From the NCBI RefSeq assembly GCF_015476655.1, contig NZ_JABFHF010000015.1, positions 62,001 to 126,000 of the forward strand: a DNA stretch of 64,000 nt, read 5' to 3'. Every line of letters begins with the position of its first letter. Positions within the stretch are counted from its first letter, which is position 1. Under the pieces are notes generated by a model. It had not been told where the DNA came from and did not search any database. It worked only from the letters and a program-made list of their open reading frames with translations. Shown here in pieces: positions 53,398-61,700 of this stretch. The position numbers were made by a program, and so were the translations under genes. The DNA is from Aquiflexum lacus (GTDB taxonomy: Bacteria > Bacteroidota > Bacteroidia > Cytophagales > Cyclobacteriaceae).

Positions 53398-53958
53398 ATG
53401 ATGAAAAAATTATTAATGATTAACTGGTCGCTTCTTGCAGTGATGCTATTCCTTACAGTTTCAGGTTGCGGAAGCAAAGATGGTGACGATGATATGAATC
53501 CTGCTGACACTAATAAATCAGGGTATTTTCTAAGCGCAAAAGTAGATGGTAAACTCGTAGAGTTTAAAACCGAAACCCTATTGAGTGTTGAGATTGGATC
53601 TGCCATACCAAATGTCTATAATCTGTCTTTGTCAGGTGGAAGACAAGTAAGCAACCAATCTGCTTTAGAGGAAGTTATCACAATTTTATTGACGGAAACG
53701 ACCCCCATTACCGAAAAAAGTTATTCCGGACTTGTGCCATTTGAAACTGGTTTTAAAGGGGTACTTCTTGGATACGCCTTGGAAGCTGAAGAAAAAGCTT
53801 ATATCACCGATGTTAATGATCCTAATGTAAATCTTCAAATTACCGAGATCAAACCAACTTTTGTCAAAGGAAAATTCAGTGGAGTGGTCAAAGAATTTCT
53901 CAGCGGTGAGACCAAAACCATTACTGAGGGAGAGTTTTTTTTGCCGAGACGGAATTGA
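53398..53958 (+). CDS. lipoprotein with DUF6252-like pattern
   Basis: This 186-residue lipoprotein has lipobox VSGC followed by an acidic linker (GSKDGDDDMNPAD). The mature part YFLSAKVDGKLVEFKTETLL and the closing KTITEGEFFLPRR fit the calycin-like pattern of small Bacteroidota lipoproteins annotated as DUF6252; this name is a tentative match. It shares a transcript with the secreted protein at 52685 (17 bp away). A rho-independent terminator follows 46 bp after its stop codon. Confidence 0.75.
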   Translation: MMKKLLMINWSLLAVMLFLTVSGCGSKDGDDDMNPADTNKSGYFLSAKVDGKLVEFKTETLLSVEIGSAIPNVYNLSLSGGRQVSNQSALEEVITILLTETTPITEKSYSGLVPFETGFKGVLLGYALEAEEKAYITDVNDPNVNLQITEIKPTFVKGKFSGVVKEFLSGETKTITEGEFFLPRRN

Positions 53959-54004
53959 TTTTTGAGGGTAACTATTTAATTGAAACTTAAACACTGATTC
54001 CCCT

Positions 54005-54035
54005 AACCTGTCCAAAAAATTGGACAGGTTTTTTT
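54005..54035 (+). terminator. strong intrinsic terminator
   Basis: AACCTGTCCA (54005-54014), a 6-nt loop and TGGACAGGTT (54021-54030) form a perfect 10-bp stem followed by TTTTT. It ends the 52685-53958 operon, and only four bases separate it from promoter C's first repeat. Confidence 0.93.
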
Positions 54036-54039
54036 ATGA

Positions 54040-54105
54040 TGTTACATCAGTGGGATTTTTTGGTACAATTCTTTTATCTCAATAAGTTCAATGAAGATAT
54101 ATTTG
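54040..54105 (+). promoter_or_regulatory. regulon promoter C: TGTTACA-14-TGGTACA-30-TATATTTG
   Basis: Direct repeats lie at 54040-54046 and 54061-54067, with a perfect -7 box TATATTTG at 54098-54105 and spacing identical to A, B and D. The next ORF has ATGs at 54139 and 54190. The terminator immediately upstream isolates this unit. Confidence 0.88.
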
Positions 54106-54189
54106 ATTCAATATTAACCAACAAACTTATTTTGAAATATGGGAAATACACTTTTCCCCTTTTTGATTTTAACTTATAAATTCTGTATC

Positions 54190-54801
54190 ATGAAAAATTT
54201 AAAACTCACACTGATTACCTTCCTAATGGCTATAATTTTGATTTCTTGTGAGGACAGCAATTCGCCCACAGGCATATTGAACCCCGAAAAATTCACAGCG
54301 ATTGTTGTAGGAGATGTCAGTACCGAAATCACTTTCGATGAAGATAAATTAGTAGCTGTGGCCGGGGGGCAAGATTTCGAAGATGAAGCAAGTACCTACC
54401 TGGCAATAACTGCAACAAATATGGATGCTAGTATGGTCATTAATTTGTATCCTCCTCCTAACCATCCTAGAAGTAATGATGTCATTTCGATTCAAATAAA
54501 ATCGAATACCCCTAAACCATGGACAAGAGACAAGGAATACACCACACCATATATCAATCAATTGGTGAATATAGAGGAATACGCAATAGTAAATTATTGG
54601 AATGATGAAGATAGAAGAGATTATGTGTCCTTTTACCGCTTTGAATCCCAAAATCATAAGATTAAAATATGGAAGGAAGGTAAAATGCTCAAAGGAGAAA
54701 TTAGGGGACTTAAGTTGGCTATTTTTAACGGGTCAAGAATAGTAACCATCGAAAGACTGGATTTCGAATTAAGACCTGAAGATGATGATTTGACGGACTA
54801 A
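54190..54801 (+). CDS. hypothetical lipoprotein under regulon promoter C
   Basis: This protein of 203 residues was started at the ATG at 54190 (MKNLKLTLITFLMAIILISC), which gives a tidy lipoprotein signal; the longer frame from 54139 carries a second hydrophobic leader and is less likely. The mature protein opens EKFTAIVVGDVSTEITFDED, then has a beta-rich body and an RRDYVSFYRFE strand, ending with acidic ELRPEDDDLTD. No family is recognised, though size and topology resemble the lipoprotein at 53398. The secreted paralogue gene begins 3 bp after its stop codon. Confidence 0.75.
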   Translation: MKNLKLTLITFLMAIILISCEDSNSPTGILNPEKFTAIVVGDVSTEITFDEDKLVAVAGGQDFEDEASTYLAITATNMDASMVINLYPPPNHPRSNDVISIQIKSNTPKPWTRDKEYTTPYINQLVNIEEYAIVNYWNDEDRRDYVSFYRFESQNHKIKIWKEGKMLKGEIRGLKLAIFNGSRIVTIERLDFELRPEDDDLTD

Positions 54802-54804
54802 ATT

Positions 54805-55539
54805 ATGAAAACTATATATTTGCTATTATCCCTATCGATTTTAAACTTACACCTAGTAGCTGTTGCCCAAGAGACTCTATCTGGAATCATCTCTGATTAT
54901 TCCGATGGAAAAGGACTGATCATTTCTCACGATATTGTAAGAGGGGATAATTACACTTGGGGCACAATTGATGATGATGGATTGATTTCAGTCCCCTTGT
55001 CAGATAGTTTTTTGGACGAAATCAAGAAAATGGCTGCTAAAGCGCAAAAAAAAGCACCTAGAGGATTTACCTTAAAATTACCCACCATCGAAGATACTTT
55101 TACTTGTAAGTATCCTGATGTAAAATTTGAAAATCCCGGTTGTTTGGTTTCAGGTTTACCGGACTTAATGCTTACCGACAATAAGAAAAAAGAGGAGAAT
55201 GGAAGAATTTACGCAGTCAACAACCCTGTCATTGCAAATTGGCTGCATAACAATCAAAAAGGGGATGTTGGCTTAGGATATTATTTAATGTTTTACTTTT
55301 CCGAGGACAAAGCTTCTGCAAAAGGGACATGCATGAACTCGAACTATACTGGTTTGGGTGATGAGAATTTTGATAAGTTCATGCTTTATGAACTTGAACT
55401 TGACAATGGTTGGAACATTGTCCAATACGAGATCGAAGAGGTTTTTGAATCAAGGAATGGTGGCGTTTTTCCGGAAGTCATCAAAGTCACCAAGCTGGAA
55501 AATTTGCCTGATGATCTTACATGGGTGAGAGTGAATTGA
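54805..55539 (+). CDS. secreted protein, paralogue of the one at 52685
   Basis: This 244-residue exported protein has a signal peptide ending LVAVAQ. It is similar in layout and C-terminal motif to the protein at 52685: mature N-terminus QETLSGIISD against QEITGKIKNH, and DNGWNIVQYEIEEVFESRNG against KKGFNWVEYTINEVYETDPN. It has no named domain. It is the second gene of its operon, whereas the paralogue is first in its own, so the two operons have mirrored gene order. It might be a component of a surface assembly with the lipoproteins. Confidence 0.78.
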   Translation: MKTIYLLLSLSILNLHLVAVAQETLSGIISDYSDGKGLIISHDIVRGDNYTWGTIDDDGLISVPLSDSFLDEIKKMAAKAQKKAPRGFTLKLPTIEDTFTCKYPDVKFENPGCLVSGLPDLMLTDNKKKEENGRIYAVNNPVIANWLHNNQKGDVGLGYYLMFYFSEDKASAKGTCMNSNYTGLGDENFDKFMLYELELDNGWNIVQYEIEEVFESRNGGVFPEVIKVTKLENLPDDLTWVRVN

Positions 55540-55612
55540 TTCGAATCGTTTATTAGAATCATTTCCCCAAAATCTGATGTTTTTTTCACTTCACAGGTGA
55601 ATTACAGCAAAA

Positions 55613-55678
55613 TGTTACATGCGTGATACATTTTGTTACATATTTTATATTCCTTCTTTATTTGAAATCCCATTTTTG
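55613..55678 (+). promoter_or_regulatory. regulon promoter D: TGTTACA-14-TGTTACA-30-CATTTTTG
   Basis: Direct repeats lie at 55613-55619 and 55634-55640. A -7-like box CATTTTTG lies at 55671-55678 (one mismatch to TAnnTTTG), with spacing again identical. An extra TGATACA sits at 55624-55630, half way between the two repeats. The giant surface-protein ATG is 71 bp downstream. Confidence 0.83.
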
Positions 55679-55748
55679 TTCTGGAGACTATACGTTTCAT
55701 TTTGGATCACCCAACACCCAAAAAAATTCACCTTTAAGAGTACTATTT

Positions 55749-58700
55749 ATGAGCAAAATTTCCCCAACATTCGCCCAGCTATTAAAAACCTTTATTTTTT
55801 CTTTAGTTTTCCTGTTCAATGGTTTTTGTGTCTTTGGACAGGTACCCACTACACCGTCTACTAATCTTAATGTTTCCAATATTGATGGGGACAGATTTTA
55901 TGTCAGTTTTTCTAGAGGTGATGGGGCACGAAGAATCATTGTCGCCAGTGCCAGTCCTGTTACTGCTGTTCCGGTCAATGGAGCTGATTACCTTGCAGGG
56001 AATTTTGGACAGGGGAATGAGATTTCTCCTGGGCAATTTGTGGTTTACAGTGGAGCCGCAAATCAAACGTGGCTTTATGGTTTTAGCCATTCTACAACTT
56101 ATCATTTGAAAATATTTGAATACAACGGGACTAATTTCACCACCGAATACCTTACCGCCGAATTTTTGGAAGGAAGTGCTACAACATTAACTGCTCCCAC
56201 TGTTCAGGCAAGTGCGCTGACTTTTAGCAATGTGACAGGTTCAGGAATGTCACTTTCATGGACCAACGGGAATGGAAATGGAAGAGTAATCATTGGCAAA
56301 GCCGATGGACCAGTGGATGCGGAGCCACAGGATTTGACTAATTATGGAGGTGGATCTGGTTCTTTTACCAATGGGACCAATTTGGGAAACGGTAATTTTG
56401 TTCAATATTCAGGAGGAGGTTCTAATACTAATCTCAGCGGACTTGACCCGAGCAAGACCTATCATTTTGCCATATTTGAATACCAAGGCAGCAGTGGGAA
56501 AGTATATCTTAGGCCTGGGACAAGAAGTTCACAGACTACTGCATCTACTCCAACAGTATCAGCTACCAATTTCTCGGTAGTTAATGCTAACGTAGATGGT
56601 GACCGGTTTTACTATTCCTATACTAATGGAAATGGAGCCAGAAGATTGGTAGTTGCAAAAAAAGGAAGCCCAGTGACTGCACTTCCAAAAGATGGGGAAA
56701 CTTACACTGGCAATGCGACATTTGGCTCAGGTACAGAAATGGAACCGGGAGAATTTGTGGTTCACAATGGCGCTTCCAATGGTAGTTGGATTTATAATCT
56801 GGAACCTTCCACAGTTTATCATTTTGCGATTTTTGAATATAATGGTTTGGGAACCGATACATATTATCTTCGGGATCCTTTTTTGGCAGGTGAAAGGGCC
56901 ACTCTCAGTCCGCCAAGTACCCAAGCGAGTAATTTGACTTTCACCAATGTGTCCGGGAATTCCATGACTGTCAGCTGGACAAATGGAAATGGAACGGGCC
57001 GTGTATTGGTTGGCAAGGAAGGTTCGGCAGTAGATGCTTCCCCGGCTGATTTTGTAAATTATGGAGGTGGATCTGGTTCTTTTACAAATGGAAGTAATCT
57101 TGGAAACGGCAATTATGTCCAATATTCGGGAGGTGGTACCACAACTACTCTCACAGGCTTAAGTCCTGATAAAACTTATCATTTTGCGGTTTTTGAATTT
57201 ACAGGAAGTAGCACAGGTCGGCAATATCTCAGGCCGGGCACGGTAGGATCTGAAAAAACTGTATCCAGTCCAACAATACCTGCATCTAATTTTTCTGTCA
57301 ACATTAGTAATGTAGATGGTGACCGGTTTTATTATTCATTTAATAATGGAAACGGTGCCAGAAGAATTGTAGTAGCGAAAAAGGGCAGTCCTGTTACGTT
57401 TAGGCCCGATGATGGAATAGCCCATACTGCATCCATCAATTTTGGACAAGGTGCGGAAGTGACGGAAGGTGAGTTTGTGGTTTACAATGGTACTTCAAAT
57501 GGCAGTTGGCTTTACGGTCTAGAACCGGCTACTTCCTATCACTTAGCCGTTTTTGAATACAATGGGACAGGTGAAGAAACCTTTTATCTGAAAGATCCTT
57601 ATTTATCGGGAGAAAGGGCTACACTCTTTCCACCAACGGTGCAAGCAAGTAACCTCACTTTCACGAACGTGACAGGTAACTCAATGACAATTAGTTGGAC
57701 TAATGGAAATGGAACAGGACGTATCTTGGTGGGAAAAGTAAACGCTCCTGTCGATGTATCACCTTCGGATTTCATTAATTATGGAGGGGGTTCAGGCTCT
57801 TTTACAAATGGCAGTAATTTAGGAGATGGCAATTACGTCCAATACTCAAGTTGGGGAACAAGCACTACAATTACAGGACTGAACCCAAATAATACCTATC
57901 ATTTCGAAATATTTGAATATACAGGAAGTAGTACGGGAAGACAATATTTAAGGCCAGGAGCAAAAGCCTCTCAAGCTACAGGAGCAGCACCCAACATTGG
58001 CGCATCTAATTTTACTGTAAATAATGCCAATCTAGATGGAGACAGGTTTTATTATTCCTTCACTCAAGGGAATGGAGCAAGGAGGGTAGTCTTTGCCAAA
58101 AAAGGCAGCGCGGTCACCTTTTTACCTGTAGATGGACAGGTTTATTCAAGTTCCACGACTTTTGGTTCAGGCACTGAGGTTGCTGCGGCTGAATTTGTAG
58201 TTTATGAAGGAACATCGAATGGAAGTTGGCTCTATGGACTTGAGCCTGCCACCGAATACCATTTTGCCATTTTTGAATACAATGGAACTGGTGAAAATAC
58301 ATATTATTTAAGGGATCCCTTTTTGGCTGCGACAAAAGCAACTTTAAGTCCTCCTTCGGTCCAATCCAACAATGCATTTACCAGCAGTAGAAGCAACACT
58401 TCTATCAATATTTCTTGGACAAGAGGGGATGGCGCTAACCGCGTTCTGATTGGAAGAAAAGCAGGACCTGTAAATGTAGAACCGGCTGACCTCACCAATT
58501 ACCAAAGCTCTGCAACATTCGGGACGAGGCAGATTGGCACGGAGAATTATGTGCTCTATACAGGTACCGGTAATAACGTAAATGTTACCAATTTAGAGCC
58601 GAGTACCAACTACTATTTTGCGCTTTTTGAATTCAATGGAGGTTCAGCTAGATTATACCTGAGACCAGGATATCAGTTTGCTTTGGAAACTTTTGGGGAA

Positions 58701-61700
58701 AGACCTACAGTACAGGTATCCAATGCCACTTACTCCAATATAGAATTCAACTCATTGAATGTTGACTTTGTCAAAGGAAATGGCACCCGTCGACTTGTGC
58801 TTGCAAGGGCAGGAAGCGCTGTCAATGCCGGGCCGGCTGATTTCACTTCCTATTCGGCAAACAATATTTTTGGTCAGGGAGACCAAATTGGCACAGGTAA
58901 TTTTGTGGTTTATAATGATTTTGGAGAAGATTTTTCCTTAGAAGGGCTTGAAGCCGGTGTGACCTATCATTTTGCTTTCTTTGAATATGCCTTTTCGGAA
59001 CAGGGAGAACTTTACCTTGCCCCGGCCTATACCTCGTCACAATCATCCAAAACCAATGCAGACCTAGGTGTCTCCTCCATCACTGCTCCGGTGTCAAGTT
59101 GTAATTTGAGTGAGACGGAAACTGTTACGATCGAAATCACCAATTTCAATTCCTCTCCGGCAGGTGCTTTCCAAGTTGCTTATTCTATGAATGGAGGCGA
59201 ACCCGTCATTGAGAATATTTCAGGAACCAATACCATTGCCGGGAATGGCAAATTGACTTATAGTTTCCAGACCAAAGCGGATTTGTCAGTAGATGGAAAT
59301 TATGAAATAAGAGCCTATACCATTTTGGAAGGGGACGTCAATATAAATAATGACAGCCAAACAATCACAGTCAATAATTCTCCCGAAACCAATACTTCCA
59401 TTTCTCCTGATGTTAATATTTGTAAAGGAGCTTCTGTTTTGCTTCAGGCATCAGGTGGAATTTCTTATTTATGGAATACAGGAGCCACCACCAATGTGAT
59501 TGATGTTTCCCCATCAGTCTCCACCGAATATACCGTGACAATCACCACTGAAGATGGATGTAAGATTGAAAAAAGGGTAATGGTTTTCGTAGAAAATACC
59601 AGTGAATTGCCTGTCATATCCTCAACTCCTGATAGTGATTCCTGTGAAGGCGGTAGAATCTTGGTTACTCAACTTACAATTCCTGTCCGTTGGATTTTGG
59701 ATGTGGATTCGGAAATCTATGACTTGGGAGAATCCATCACAGTCAAAGCCGATCAATCAGGTATCTATACCGCAGTTTATGTAAACGAAAACGGTTGTGA
59801 AATCAGATCCGCCAATTTCAATTTTGAATTGGACCAGTTGCCGGAATTGCAGGTTTCAGGCCTGACTACCATTTGTTCAGGTGAATCTTTGTCCCTGTCC
59901 ATTCAGGGATTGAGGGATTTGATTTGGTCTACCAGCCAAACAGGGGAAAGCATCACCGTCAGCCCGACTGCTAATACCAAATATTGGGTAAGCGGAAAAT
60001 ATGGTACTGATTGTGTTTTCTCAGATACCTTAGAAGTTACAGTGATTCCTGCAAGCGCACCTGAACCAGTAAGGCAAATGTTGCCTGCTGATGGATCTTT
60101 GAACCTACCTCAGCCTATTTCACTATCTTGGACCCCTGGGGAGTTTTCGGTAGTCTATGATGTATTTGTCTGGGAGGAGGGTACAGAAAAGCCAACCCAA
60201 CCAATTGCTAAAGATATTCAGGAAATCAATTACACAGTCCAAAGCTTGGAGCAGGGTAAATCATTCTTGTGGCAAGTACATTCCAAAAACAGTTGCTTTG
60301 TCACCGAAGGACCCGTACAAAGCTTCTTTGCAGCAGGAATTCCTGATCTTACGATAAAATCCTACACTGCTCCGGAAGCTGTGGTGGCTGGAAATACCAT
60401 TACGGTAACCTGGGAAGTAAAAAATATCGGATTGGGCAATACCAACAATCTTCGCTGGAAAGACCGTATTTGGTTGTCTGCTGACCTTGATCTAAGAAAA
60501 GCAGATGATATCCTGCTGGGAGAATTTGATAATCCAGCTTCTTTGATGCAAGGAGAATCTTACACCATGACTCAGGAAGTTAGGATTCCGATCAATCTCA
60601 GAGGAGTTTATTACCTGTTTATCATCACTGATAACGATGATGGGTATTGTAGGATTGAAAACGGTGTTTGTGCCAACGAGCGAAAATCCCATACGGAGAC
60701 AGTAAAAGAAAGTAACGAACAGAATAACCTGGTTTCCCCGACGCTTTCCATTGGAATCCCTCCATTGGCTGATCTGACTGTCAACAATGTCGGTGTTACC
60801 ACAGATGCTTTTTCAGGTGATTCCATCAGTGTCATCTATGAAGTACAGAATATTGGGGAAAGAGAAGCCAAGGGTGTTTTCTGGAGGTTTAAAAGAGATG
60901 GAGGTCAATACAGCTATTCAACAGGAAGTTCAGGTGGAACATCAGGAGGTGGCAGCAGAAGTGTCAGTGTGGCGCCTGCACCTACTAATATTTCTGTCAC
61001 GGAATCCTGTAGGATTGAATACTATTGGAGAGATGCCATATACCTTTCTCAGGAACCTGAATTCAATATCAGTAAATCCACCAAACTTCAGGAGTATTCT
61101 GTTTTCCTTGCTGAAGAAGACAGTGTTTCCACATGTATAGTCGGGGGTAACCTTCCAGTCAATTCGAAATATACCAAACAACGTGAGCTGAAATTGCCTG
61201 ATAATGTATTCGGGACTTACTACCTCTATATTGTTTCCAATTTCTCCGGGATGTTTGAAAACGAATACAGCAACAATATCCGCCGAAGTGACCCCATCAA
61301 TGTCATTCTTACTCCTCCATCAGATTTGGCAGTCATTGACCTTCAAGTTCCTACTGAAATAATCGCAGGTACAAAAATGGATGTTTCTTGGACTGTTGAA
61401 AACTTGGGTGCCAATCCACCAAATGTAAATTCTTGGGTGGATGAAGTTTTTATCTCTGAGCAACCTGAATTCGATAAGAGCAAGTCGGTTTCGATATTCA
61501 AAAAAACCTTTACCACTCCGGTAAGAATTAATGAATTCGGGATGGCCACCCCGCTGCCATTGGAAAATGGAAACACATATTCAGTAGATGTGGAGGCTTT
61601 GATTCCCGAACGATTGTCAGGAGATTATTATGTATTTGTACTCACAGATACAGATAACAGGGTTTTTGAATTTGAGTCAAAAGAAAACAATGTCAGAAGA

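Noticed and set aside
51592-55640. LytTR-type response regulator as the binder of the TGTTACA repeats
   Set aside because: LytTR sites also have about 21-bp spacing, but no LytTR gene is in the window and an AraC-type HTCS is adjacent, so AraC was preferred; LytTR is not excluded.
56344-57122. Several frames of 75-130 residues on both strands in the repeat array
   Set aside because: They are shadows of the giant gene, which is open from 55749 to the window end and carries all the domain signal.
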